This document shows, piece after piece, positions 17,161 to 25,778 of a stretch of DNA of 64,000 bases. The DNA lies in the NCBI GenBank assembly GCA_048264125.1, contig JBLXDM010000009.1:132517-196516 (forward strand), given 5' to 3'. This DNA comes from M1-B18 sp048264125 (GTDB lineage: Bacteria; Bacillota; Clostridia; Peptostreptococcales; Natronincolaceae). The position numbers and the translations under genes are program-made. Each line of letters starts with the position of its first letter. The first letter of the stretch is position 1. The notes beneath the pieces are model-generated. The model did no database searches. It saw nothing but the letters and a program-made list of their open reading frames with translations, and was not told the origin of the DNA.

Positions 17161-17838
17161 CTATATATTTTCAAGTCTCCAATTTATAGGCTTCTGCCCT
17201 GTTGCTACTAAAAATTTATTGGCCTTTGAAAAGGGCCTGCTGCCGAAGAAGCCTCTATTTGCTGAAAAGGGACTGGGATGCGGTGCCTTTATAATATAGT
17301 GGCGCTTCTCCGTTATCAAGCCTTCCTTATCCTGTGCATGCTTCCCCCAAAGTATGAAAACCATTGGCCGCTCGCTTTTATTGAGGGCAGCTATTACCTT
17401 GTCGGTGAAGATCTCCCAGCCTAGACCCTTGTGGGAATTGGGCTCGCCTTTTCGGACGGTAAGCACCGTGTTCAGCAAAAGGACCCCTTCTCTCGTCCAG
17501 CTCTCCAAATATCCGTGATTAGGAATCTCGTAGCCTAAATCCGCCTTTAGCTCCTTGAATATATTTTGAAGGGAGGGGGGTGGATTAATTCCAGCCTTTA
17601 CCGAAAAGCTCAAGCCATGGGCTTGTCCTGGACCATGGTAAGGGTCCTGACCAAGAATCACCACCTTGGCAGCCTCATAGCAGGTATAATGCAAAGCATT
17701 AAAGATATCAAACTTATCGGGATAGACCGTAGCACTTTTATATTCTTTAATTAGCTCCTCACGAAGCCCTTTGTAATAATCACTTTCAAATTCCTCACTC
17801 AAGAGCCCTTGCCAATCGTTACTTAGAATTGTCATCAT
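17161..17838 (-). CDS. ung: Uracil-DNA glycosylase, family 1
   Basis: A 225-residue enzyme that removes uracil from DNA in base-excision repair. The water-activating loop GQDPYHGPGQAHGLSFSV carries the catalytic Asp. The DNA-intercalating loop HPSPFSANRGFFGS carries the His and the minor-groove region. LLNTVLTVRKGEPNSH is also a family hallmark. Length is normal for bacterial Ung. The start (ATG-ATG) follows GGGGGAAG. It is apparently monocistronic, ending at its own hairpin. Confidence 0.97.
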   Translation of the reverse strand: MMTILSNDWQGLLSEEFESDYYKGLREELIKEYKSATVYPDKFDIFNALHYTCYEAAKVVILGQDPYHGPGQAHGLSFSVKAGINPPPSLQNIFKELKADLGYEIPNHGYLESWTREGVLLLNTVLTVRKGEPNSHKGLGWEIFTDKVIAALNKSERPMVFILWGKHAQDKEGLITEKRHYIIKAPHPSPFSANRGFFGSRPFSKANKFLVATGQKPINWRLENI

Positions 17839-17859
17839 ACTTCCCCCTTTTTCATCTGA

Positions 17860-18026
17860 TTAGGATATGGCATTGTATTTACCGGAATACATCGCAATAT
17901 CGGCCAAACCAACCGCTTGCTTTGCCGTAGATTTGTCGCCGGAATCAAAGAAATAAAGTCCATAGCTTATGCTGATGGAATATAGTGTACTTATTAGCAT
18001 ATTCAAAATATCACATCCCATTAATA
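17860..18026 (-). pseudogene. Decayed C-terminal fragment of a GGDEF (diguanylate cyclase) domain
   Basis: On the minus strand a frame ending at 17860 reads SISYGLYFF...ADIAMYSGKYNA and then a stop. This matches the end of GGDEF domains, where S-I-G is followed about 20-30 residues later by AD-x-AMY-x-AK. Here the glycine and lysine positions are altered, and no start codon, ribosome site or catalytic GGDEF segment precedes it. It lies between the GntR terminator and ung. I read it as a deletion remnant. Confidence 0.55.
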
Positions 18027-18033
18027 CTTATAA

Positions 18034-18063
18034 AAGAAAAAAATTGAGGCTAAGGTCCTCAAT
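18034..18063 (-). terminator. Intrinsic terminator of the GntR gene
   Basis: On the minus strand ATTGAGG pairs with CCTCAAT and is followed by a run of T residues (TTTTTTC). It lies about 50 bases past the GntR stop. Confidence 0.8.
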
Positions 18064-18113
18064 TAATTATAGCTAATTTTTCATTTCAAGTCCATATTTT
18101 GTAAATTCAAGTG

Positions 18114-18842
18114 CTAATACAGCTCAGTATAAAAGGTATACTTATCACCGCGTATAATGCTTCTTCTTATCTCTATGGGCCTTTGAGCCTCGGATACAGT
18201 TGTTCTTTCAGTAAAAAATACCGGTGCACCAGCTTCGATGCTAAGATAGCCTGCCTCCTCAACATCAGCGGTTTTAGGGCTTATATATTCCTTCGCCTTT
18301 TTGATTTTAAACCCATACCTGTATTCAATTAAATCATAAATGGATTTTTCCTCCAAATTATAGCTTAACAAACCAGGAAAAAGCTTGGCCGGAAGAAAGG
18401 AGCTTTCTATGATCATAGGGTATTCGTTAAACCATCGTAATCTAATGATCTCGAAGACCCCTTCATTTTCATTTAGTTCCAGCTTTTCTGCCACATCCCA
18501 GGGCGCTGGTATTTCTCTTTTCTCAATAATAGTGGTTCTGGTATTAAAGGAGGAATTCATAAAATCTCTACTGAAGCTATAGAACCTCAATAGGCTTTGC
18601 TCAATTGCAGAATTGCAAACCACAGAGCCCTTACCCTTTTCCGTCCGTATAAGTCCCTGCTTTTTCAGCTCCATCAATGCACTTCTGATGGTGGCTCTGG
18701 TGACACTAAATTCCTGTGACAGCACATTTTCCGATGGGATAAGGGTATCCACAGGATAAACATTTGCTTTAATTCTTTCCTTTAAAACCTCTTTGATTTG
18801 AAGGTAATACGGCAACGAACTATTTTTGATGAAGACTTCCAC
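18114..18842 (-). CDS. GntR/HutC family transcriptional regulator with UTRA domain
   Basis: A 242-residue protein. The N-terminal winged helix has the GntR pattern YPVDTLIPSENVLSQEFSVT, followed by RSALMELKKQGLIRTEKGKG. The C-terminal two-thirds is a UTRA ligand-binding domain with FEIIRLRWFNEYPMIIESSF, ending in EIRRSIIRGDKYTFYTELY. HutC-type members usually sense a sugar phosphate or similar small molecule. No target operon adjoins it; it stands alone with its own terminator, so its regulon lies elsewhere. Confidence 0.92.
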   Translation of the reverse strand: MEVFIKNSSLPYYLQIKEVLKERIKANVYPVDTLIPSENVLSQEFSVTRATIRSALMELKKQGLIRTEKGKGSVVCNSAIEQSLLRFYSFSRDFMNSSFNTRTTIIEKREIPAPWDVAEKLELNENEGVFEIIRLRWFNEYPMIIESSFLPAKLFPGLLSYNLEEKSIYDLIEYRYGFKIKKAKEYISPKTADVEEAGYLSIEAGAPVFFTERTTVSEAQRPIEIRRSIIRGDKYTFYTELY

Positions 18843-18961
18843 CTTCGTATTCAGCTCCTCGATTATTTTAACTTATTATTTGCCAATACATATATAATAA
18901 CAGATTTTATTTTTTTATCCAGTGGGAATATAGACGCAAATTCAAATATTTTAGTTTTCTT

Positions 18962-19729
18962 CTATTCGCTGCTGGCAGCTTGGCCTTTTGCATTTATCAT
19001 TCTATAGCCAATCAGAAATCCACCTGGTTCGCCTTCGGTTTTCTCTACATAATCCCCTATATAGCCCTTCTCCAATAGCTTTATTTGCTGATCAATGTCC
19101 TTGTTCTTAACCATTACAGAGGCTTCGGAAACCCTTCTTTTAATATCCCTTAGATTTCTACTCAACAGATATCTAAGCTTACCCCCATAAACGCCATCCC
19201 TTAGGCTCAGTGCCTGTATGGAAAGCTGGTAGCTTATTACGCTCTTCAGACTTGGGTAATTGTATGGCGATACAGTGCTCAATATATAATAAAAGCTTTG
19301 CTTCTCAACATAGTCGATGGTATGCTTTAGCATTCTCTCCTGTAATCGATTTCCCCTGTATTCTGGATGCACCGCTGTTGCCTCCAGATGCACAACTCTG
19401 TCCAGCTCCTCCTCCGCTATTCCCAGCTCCCTTCCCAGATTCCAGTCACTGTTGCCTGGAAAGGAAACCGTTCGATAGGCTACTAGACCTTTATTAACAT
19501 ATATTCCGATAGCCTTACCGCTGCCGGGCCTTAAAACCTGCTCCAATATAAATTCTCTAGAATCCATAACAAACAATTCCTGATTATCCAATGAGTCTGC
19601 TACAATAGTCTGCAGCTGTAGTATCTCCTCTAGGTGGGACTCATTTAAGAATTTCATCTCATAATTAACCATCTTTACAGTATTATTTATGCTTCTCTTA
19701 AGAATACCGCCTTCAATGAATTCCTTCAT
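18962..19729 (-). CDS. GNAT family N-acetyltransferase
   Basis: A 255-residue protein. The acetyl-CoA-binding core is VVHLEATAVHPEYRGNRLQERMLKHTID, matching the R/Q-x-x-G-x-G/A pattern in a loose form (RGNRLQ), and is followed by ILSTVSPYNYPSLKSVIS, the usual splayed-strand and helix region. About 70 further C-terminal residues are unassigned. GGGGAGG precedes the ATG. The substrate cannot be inferred; the gene stands alone between GntR and the chemotaxis operon. The intergenic stretch 19730-20003 holds only the terminator described next. Confidence 0.82.
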   Translation of the reverse strand: MKEFIEGGILKRSINNTVKMVNYEMKFLNESHLEEILQLQTIVADSLDNQELFVMDSREFILEQVLRPGSGKAIGIYVNKGLVAYRTVSFPGNSDWNLGRELGIAEEELDRVVHLEATAVHPEYRGNRLQERMLKHTIDYVEKQSFYYILSTVSPYNYPSLKSVISYQLSIQALSLRDGVYGGKLRYLLSRNLRDIKRRVSEASVMVKNKDIDQQIKLLEKGYIGDYVEKTEGEPGGFLIGYRMINAKGQAASSE

Positions 19730-19968
19730 ACCCTATTCCTCCCCTAGCTTATTAAATTAAGCTTTATTAGTATATTAAATCACATTGCATGTTTACTTGT
19801 CTATACATGTTATGCTTTCACTTATGCATTTATGTCACGTTTTATTGCGGAGTATAAAATATACCCTAAAGTTATTTCAACACTTAGAGCAAGACACCTA
19901 TCTAATAAATACCCAAAAAATAATTCTACATAGCATTAAATATCATTATTCTATGTTAAATTAAAAAC

Positions 19969-19993
19969 AAACCCCCAATAAAATTGGAGGTTT
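19969..19993 (-). terminator. Terminator of the chemotaxis operon
   Basis: On the minus strand an 11-bp stem with one mismatch and a TTT loop is followed by TGTTTTTAATTT, 11 bases past the stop of the last gene of the operon. Confidence 0.8.
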
Positions 19994-20003
19994 ATAATAA
20001 ATG

Positions 20004-20399
20004 TTATTTAATTAGACCAAGCTTTTTAATGACCTCCAGCATTTTTTCGGTATCAATCGGCTTTGCCGCATATGCATCACATCCAATTTCGAAGGCTTTT
20101 TGTACAAATTGTGTTTCTGCCAGAGCAGTAGTCATTATAACCTTTGCTCGACCTTCTGCCTTTATTCCCTTCTGATTCTCTAAATCCCTCATTACCTTTA
20201 ATACCTTGACCCCGTCTACCTTCGGCATCATTATATCAAGACAAATAAGGTCATAGGGCATTCCATCCTTTATTGCCATCATAAATGCATCTATTGCCTC
20301 TAGCCCATCCACAACAAGGTCACATTCACCGTATTTGGAAAGCAGCTTAAACAAGAACTTTCTGCTCACCATGTCATCTTCAACTATAAGTATCCTCAT
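20004..20399 (-). CDS. Stand-alone response regulator receiver (CheY-like)
   Basis: A 131-residue receiver domain with no output domain. The acidic pair is IVEDD, the phospho-acceptor lies in LICLDIMMPKVDG, the switch threonine in VIMTTA and the lysine in YAAKPI. It begins 10 bases after the hybrid kinase stop, so it is probably the kinase's phosphorelay target. It differs from the CheY at the head of this operon, which has SAM rather than TTA at the switch. It is the last gene before the terminator. Confidence 0.9.
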   Translation of the reverse strand: MRILIVEDDMVSRKFLFKLLSKYGECDLVVDGLEAIDAFMMAIKDGMPYDLICLDIMMPKVDGVKVLKVMRDLENQKGIKAEGRAKVIMTTALAETQFVQKAFEIGCDAYAAKPIDTEKMLEVIKKLGLIK

Positions 20400-20409
20400 A
20401 AAATCCCCC

Positions 20410-23400
20410 CTATTCTAATGTCTTAAGTAAAATTTTATATTCATCAATTAATAATTTTGCATTTTCTATAGCAGACTTTAAATCACCCCGCCTAAAGGAT
20501 AGCTGTACCTTAAAGGCTAGGCCCTTGATATCCTCAAGGTCTAATTCATTAGACAATTCCTTAATTCTTTGTGCTACCTCCTCTATGATGGTAGTATCGT
20601 TCTTTTTTACCATAGCTTCCATTTCAAATATATGTTTTTCTATATCCTGCAGTCCTTCTATCTGATTCTTTTTAGAAAGCTTTTTAACCATCGTAGAGCC
20701 TGCTTCTACTACTAGAAAATGATTTACAAGCTTCTGTATGTCTTCATCATCGGTATTACTTGATAATTCCTCTAATGTTGTAAATAACTCCTCAATTTGT
20801 ATTGGCTTAGATATGTATCCATCCATGCCCATAGATAGAAATCTCTCACGGTCACCCTTTAGAGCAAAGGCCGTTACTGCAATGATAGGGACATTTTTTT
20901 TAGCCTCCTCAAGATTTCTAATAGCCCTTGTGGCCTCTATTCCGTCCATTATGGGCATTTGAATATCCATCAACACCGCATCATACAAATTCCTTTGACA
21001 AGCCTCAAGAGCCTCCTGACCATTGGTTACAGCCTCTACATAATGACCTATCTTATGAAGCATGCTGCTAATTACCACTCGATTTATTGAGTCATCCTCT
21101 GCTAATAATAGCTTTAGCGGCTTAGTCGACTTGAGCTGTGCCAGCTCCTTTATGCTTCTCTCCTTTGGTCTTTCCCCCAGCTTTAGCCTAAGCTGAAAAT
21201 AAAAGCTGCTCCCTCTCTGTTTCTCACTTTCTACCCGTATACTGCCACCCATTAGCTCTATTAGCTGCTTTGTTATTACTAAACCTAAGCCCGTACCGCC
21301 ATATTTTCGTGTAATAGAGCCATCCACTTGACTAAACTTCTTAAATAATCTTTTCAATTCCTCATTGGATATTCCAATACCTGTATCCTTAACAGTAAAC
21401 TTGAGAATTATATCCTCACCCTCACAGGCAATATTTTTAATTGCTACTAAAACAGCTCCCTTGTCGGTAAACTTTATAGCATTGTTTATTAGATTATTCA
21501 GAACCTGACGCAACCTATAGGGGTCACCTTTAATATATTGAGGAATTGATGAAGAGAAGGAATAATCAAGCTCCAAGCCCTTTCTTATGGCATAAGAATG
21601 ATGAAACTTAACAGTCTCCTCAATTAACTCCTTTATATCAAAATTAATTTCCTCTAACATCAATTTGCCGGCTTCCATTTTAGAGAAATCCAAAACATCA
21701 TTTATAACCTGTAACAATGAATTGGCGCAGGTTTTGGCTGTGCTTAGATAATCTCTTTGCTCGTGATTTAGCTCTGTTTGTTGTGCCAAATCTATCATTC
21801 CCATGATACCATTTAGTGGAGTCCTTATTTCATGGCTCATATTTGCTAAGAATTCGCTTTTAGCTCTATTACTTTCTTCTGCAGCCTCCTTAGCAGTCTT
21901 TAGCTCCAGTTCAGTTTTCTTTTTGTGATTTATATCTGTGATTATTGTTGCTATATAGCCCTCCTTAGGGCTGTATATAGCCAAGGTATACCATTTTTCA
22001 GATATGTCGGAATAATATTCGTCTATGTATAGGCTTGTTTTTTCAAGAATAATCCTTTTGTAGAGCTTCATATTTTCATAATGCTCATACATATTGTGTT
22101 TATAAACCTCTGAATATAGTTTGCCAATAACCTCCATCGGCTCTAGATCCAGCATCGAGCCGTATGAGTCATTTATTTCGAGAAATTCCAAGTCTACTGG
22201 CATACTATACTCATCATAAATGATTCTATGATATGCAAACCCGCTATGCATATTCTTAAAAAGCAAATGATATTTTTCTTCACTTTGTCTTAAAGCTTCA
22301 TCTGATTCCTTTCTTTCAGAAATATCTCTTATAATACTGATAATAACCTTTTGATCTCCAAGCCTTGTCCCCATTGCTCCAACCTCTACATAAAAGCTTT
22401 TGCCATCTCTTCTTTTATGTAGGGTTTCAAAGGTTATACTACCTACTAAAGCAGCCTTTAACTGCCCCTCCACATCTTTGGTTTCTGCCCTCAGCTCGCG
22501 GATATTCATGGATAGTAGCTCTTCCCTTGAATACCCATAGGACCTAATAGCCGCCTCATTCGCCTCAATTATTTTACCGCAGGTGGTCATAAATAGAATA
22601 ATATCCCTCTCATTCTGCGATAATATCTGATATCTTTTAAGTGCCTCTTCGGCCTCTTTTCTTTCGGTGATATCAAAGACAGCACCTATGTAGCCTTCAA
22701 ATTCATTATCTAGGTCGTAAAAGGGAGTCCCTACATTTAGACACCACCGATATTCTCCATCGTATCTTCTCATCCGATACTCCAATTCATAGAATTCTCT
22801 TTTATTGAAGGCCAGATTAAAGATCTCGTGGACGCGCTGGATATCCTCGGGGTGTACAGCATTTGACCAGCCTATATCAGATGATTCCTCTAATGTCATA
22901 CCTGTAAAATCCCGCCACAGCTTATTTACATAGTCACTTTTTTTATCACTCCCTATATGCCAAACCATTGTAGGAAAATGCTCTAGCATCTTTAGCGAAT
23001 GATTCTTAGCTCTTACTAGTCTCTCTTCATTAAGCTTTTTATCCGTAATATCCTCCATAACCACCATTACCTGTCTTTCATTATCAGCGGCTAGGGGTAC
23101 AAAATGCGTTTGATACCAATAAAACTGTTGTATTCCATCTATCATTAAAGGTAGCTCAATCTCAATATTGTTATAGGGCTTTCCCTTGCTAAATACCTTT
23201 TCTATATTGGACCTAAGTAGACATATGGTGCAGTTCAAATGAGAGCCACAGCCCTTTGTGCTATTGGGACACATGAGGCTTTCTCCCAGCTTTAATCCCA
23301 CAACCTCATTGGTGTTAGTCTTAAGCATGTTTAAAAAGGATTTATTTACCTGCTTTATTACCCTGTCATGATTAACTATTGCAGTTCCAAGGGGGGCAGA

Positions 23401-23853
23401 TTCAAAGGTGATGCTCAGATTATTTCTCTCGCTCCGTAATTCCTCTTCTATTCTTCTGATTCTAGTAATGTCTCTAAAGACTACAACCAAACCTAAAACT
23501 TCCCCAGTATCATTCTTTATCGGTGAAAAATTAGCAGATATGTAAATTTTAGTGCCATCTTTTTTAATAAGCTGAGTATCCTTAAAAAGCCCTTGAGACC
23601 TCTGGGAACTAAGTATGGTAACGAGATAATCATTCAACTCCCGATTATACTCTGGATTATCATTTATTAGTGTAAATATCGCTTCAAAGGCTTCTCCAAT
23701 TGCATCTCTAACCTGCCATCCAGTGATATCCTCTGCTGAATTGTTCATATATGTGATTTTACCATTTACATTTGTTGCAATAACCCCGTCCCCAATGCTT
23801 TCCAATGCAGTAATCAAGAATTTTTGATTTTCACCTGTTATAAATTCTATCAT
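20410..23853 (-). CDS. Multi-PAS hybrid sensor histidine kinase
   Basis: A 1147-residue soluble hybrid kinase with no membrane segment. Five PAS domains occupy about residues 10-650. The second contains a cysteine cluster (CPNSTKGCGSHLNCTIC), which could bind a metal or a cluster. HisKA follows with FLANMSHEIRTPLNG (phospho-acceptor His), then HATPase with NLINNAIKFTDKG, DTGIGI and GTGLGL. A receiver comes next (about 915-1035; LLAEDDSINR, VLMDIQMPIMDG, YISKPI), then a helical tail of about 110 residues that is HPt-like in length but has no clear HPt motif. It sits downstream of cheB in the chemotaxis operon and just before a lone receiver, suggesting an added cytoplasmic input to this pathway. 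Confidence 0.93.
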   Translation of the reverse strand: MIEFITGENQKFLITALESIGDGVIATNVNGKITYMNNSAEDITGWQVRDAIGEAFEAIFTLINDNPEYNRELNDYLVTILSSQRSQGLFKDTQLIKKDGTKIYISANFSPIKNDTGEVLGLVVVFRDITRIRRIEEELRSERNNLSITFESAPLGTAIVNHDRVIKQVNKSFLNMLKTNTNEVVGLKLGESLMCPNSTKGCGSHLNCTICLLRSNIEKVFSKGKPYNNIEIELPLMIDGIQQFYWYQTHFVPLAADNERQVMVVMEDITDKKLNEERLVRAKNHSLKMLEHFPTMVWHIGSDKKSDYVNKLWRDFTGMTLEESSDIGWSNAVHPEDIQRVHEIFNLAFNKREFYELEYRMRRYDGEYRWCLNVGTPFYDLDNEFEGYIGAVFDITERKEAEEALKRYQILSQNERDIILFMTTCGKIIEANEAAIRSYGYSREELLSMNIRELRAETKDVEGQLKAALVGSITFETLHKRRDGKSFYVEVGAMGTRLGDQKVIISIIRDISERKESDEALRQSEEKYHLLFKNMHSGFAYHRIIYDEYSMPVDLEFLEINDSYGSMLDLEPMEVIGKLYSEVYKHNMYEHYENMKLYKRIILEKTSLYIDEYYSDISEKWYTLAIYSPKEGYIATIITDINHKKKTELELKTAKEAAEESNRAKSEFLANMSHEIRTPLNGIMGMIDLAQQTELNHEQRDYLSTAKTCANSLLQVINDVLDFSKMEAGKLMLEEINFDIKELIEETVKFHHSYAIRKGLELDYSFSSSIPQYIKGDPYRLRQVLNNLINNAIKFTDKGAVLVAIKNIACEGEDIILKFTVKDTGIGISNEELKRLFKKFSQVDGSITRKYGGTGLGLVITKQLIELMGGSIRVESEKQRGSSFYFQLRLKLGERPKERSIKELAQLKSTKPLKLLLAEDDSINRVVISSMLHKIGHYVEAVTNGQEALEACQRNLYDAVLMDIQMPIMDGIEATRAIRNLEEAKKNVPIIAVTAFALKGDRERFLSMGMDGYISKPIQIEELFTTLEELSSNTDDEDIQKLVNHFLVVEAGSTMVKKLSKKNQIEGLQDIEKHIFEMEAMVKKNDTTIIEEVAQRIKELSNELDLEDIKGLAFKVQLSFRRGDLKSAIENAKLLIDEYKILLKTLE

Positions 23854-23877
23854 GGGATTACTCTCCTTCTCTATTTT

Positions 23878-24897
23878 CTAAAGGTAACTCAACATAGTCA
23901 GTAATACCTGAGGTATATTAGCTAAGGAAGCCTGTTTTTCCACTGCACCTAAATTGAAGGCTGTCTTTGGCATACCATAAACCACAGAAGAAGCCTCATC
24001 CTGGCCAATTGTTCTGGCCCCCCGTCTTCTCATAGCTAAAAGTCCCTTTGCTCCGTCATATCCCATTCCCGTTAATATGATGCCAATGCTTTTATCTCCC
24101 ACTGTCTTTGCTACGGATTCAAATAAAACATCAACCGAAGGACAATGCCCATTAACCTTTTCGCCTTGGTAGCATTCCACCTTATACCTGTTGCCTACCT
24201 TATGAACCCTCATGTGCTGATCCCCAGGTGCAATCAACACTTTGCCCGCCTCAACAAAATCCCCAGTTTCAGCCTCTTTCACCGACAAAAGGGTAGTTGT
24301 GTCTAATCTTTCAGCAAACATACGAGAGAATACAGGAGGTATATGCTGTGTTATAACTATTCCCGGCATGTCAGGTGGAAGCTTTTTTAGTATACTGGCC
24401 AGTGCCTCTGTACCACCTGTGGATGCTCCAATAGCTATTATTTTACTACTATCGTCGATACCAGTGCTAATGTTAGTTTTACCTTCTATCGTCGTTTTTT
24501 TAGGCGCCTTATCACCCTTTACAGTCTTTATTTTATTTATAAGCCTATGGATAAAGCCTTCTATGCCTTCAACAGAGTTAAAGTCTGGCTTAGAGACAAA
24601 ATCAACTGCACCATTGCTTAGAGCTTCAAAAATAGAATCATTCATCGAGCTAATGATAATTACAGGCAATGGATACTGAGGCAATAGCCTCCTTATAAAT
24701 TCTATGCCATTCATCTTAGGCATCTCTACATCACAAACCATCACATCTGGATTGTACCTAAGTATTTTATCCCTGGCATCAAAGGGGTCTGCGGCAGTCG
24801 CTACTATTTCTATGGAGGGATCAGTTGCTATACCCCTACTCAATACCTCCCTAAATACCAGGCTATCGTCAACGATTAATACCTTTATTTTTGTCAT
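23878..24897 (-). CDS. cheB: Chemotaxis response regulator protein-glutamate methylesterase
   Basis: A 339-residue protein. The N-terminal receiver has VLIVDDSLVFREVLSRGI and MVCDVEMPKMNG (phospho-Asp). A linker leads to the methylesterase, with catalytic Ser in IAIGASTGGTEALASIL, His in VITQHIPPVFSRMFAERL and Asp in LTGMGYDGAKGLL. It removes methyl groups from receptor glutamates, opposing CheR, to reset chemoreceptor gain. It directly follows cheR (5 bases). Length and domain order match classic CheB. Confidence 0.97.
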   Translation of the reverse strand: MTKIKVLIVDDSLVFREVLSRGIATDPSIEIVATAADPFDARDKILRYNPDVMVCDVEMPKMNGIEFIRRLLPQYPLPVIIISSMNDSIFEALSNGAVDFVSKPDFNSVEGIEGFIHRLINKIKTVKGDKAPKKTTIEGKTNISTGIDDSSKIIAIGASTGGTEALASILKKLPPDMPGIVITQHIPPVFSRMFAERLDTTTLLSVKEAETGDFVEAGKVLIAPGDQHMRVHKVGNRYKVECYQGEKVNGHCPSVDVLFESVAKTVGDKSIGIILTGMGYDGAKGLLAMRRRGARTIGQDEASSVVYGMPKTAFNLGAVEKQASLANIPQVLLTMLSYL

Positions 24898-24902
24898 GCT
24901 AC

Positions 24903-25715
24903 CTACTCCTTCCTATAAACAGCAGGCATAATATATTTAAGTTTAGAAGTTTCTCGATTAATAGTTTCAGAATGACCAATAAATAGGTAGCCACCTGGTT
25001 CTAATGCATTATAGAATTTTTCCACCAGCTTATCCTTTGTTTTATTATCAAAATAAATCATAACGTTCCTACAAAAAATTACATTAAACCGCTTCTTAAA
25101 TGGAAAGCTCTCCATTAGATTAAATCGCCGATATATAACTTCATTCCTTATTTTATCAATAAGGCAAGAATTTTCATTATTCAATTTGTTAAAGTAATTA
25201 ATCCTCCAATGGACAGGCAATGCAGCAATTCTATCATTACAATATATTCCTTTTTTTGCAATTTCCAGTATTCCATTTGATATGTCTGTAGCAAGCACCT
25301 TTGTATCCCATAGGGCCTTACTCTCACCGAAGTATTCATCTAAAAGCATTGCAAGGGTGTAGGGCTCCTCACCAGAAGAGCAGCCGGCACTCCAAATTCT
25401 TAAGTCCTTGTTCCGCTGTGTATTGCTCAGATAAGGAAGTACCTTATCTCTAAAAAAATAAAAGTGCTCTGTCTCCCGCATAAAGAAAGTATGATTTGTA
25501 GTTATCTTATCCAAAAGTGTCACTGCTGCTATACCGGTTTTATCTGTTATAATATATTCGAAGTATTCAGTAAAGCTTTTTAGCTTTAGCTCATTTAAAA
25601 CACTATGCAGCCTACCTGTAATTAAGGTTTGTTTCTCTTCCTTCAAATGTATCCCGTAGTTGAATTTTATGTAATCAGCCAATTGTCGAAATTCCTTCAT
25701 ACTGATAGCTATCAA
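24903..25715 (-). CDS. cheR: Chemotaxis protein methyltransferase
   Basis: A 270-residue protein. The N-terminal helical domain (residues 1-75) precedes an S-adenosylmethionine-binding domain with IWSAGCSSGEEPYTLAMLL, a CheR hallmark; VIFCRNVMIYFDNKTK and LFIGHSETI complete the pattern. It methylates receptor glutamates. It follows the methyl-accepting protein gene, from which it is separated by a small hairpin at 25739-25761. Confidence 0.97.
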   Translation of the reverse strand: MIAISMKEFRQLADYIKFNYGIHLKEEKQTLITGRLHSVLNELKLKSFTEYFEYIITDKTGIAAVTLLDKITTNHTFFMRETEHFYFFRDKVLPYLSNTQRNKDLRIWSAGCSSGEEPYTLAMLLDEYFGESKALWDTKVLATDISNGILEIAKKGIYCNDRIAALPVHWRINYFNKLNNENSCLIDKIRNEVIYRRFNLMESFPFKKRFNVIFCRNVMIYFDNKTKDKLVEKFYNALEPGGYLFIGHSETINRETSKLKYIMPAVYRKE

Positions 25716-25738
25716 CTAGCTCACCGCCTTAATAGGGT

Positions 25739-25761
25739 AGGAAGCCCCATAAGGGCCTCCT
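25739..25761 (-). terminator. Small hairpin between mcp and cheR
   Basis: On the minus strand an AGGAGGCCC arm pairs with GGGCTTCCT (one mismatch). There is no T run, so partial termination or transcript processing is likelier than full termination. Confidence 0.4.
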
Positions 25762-25778
25762 TAATCACAATACATGTA

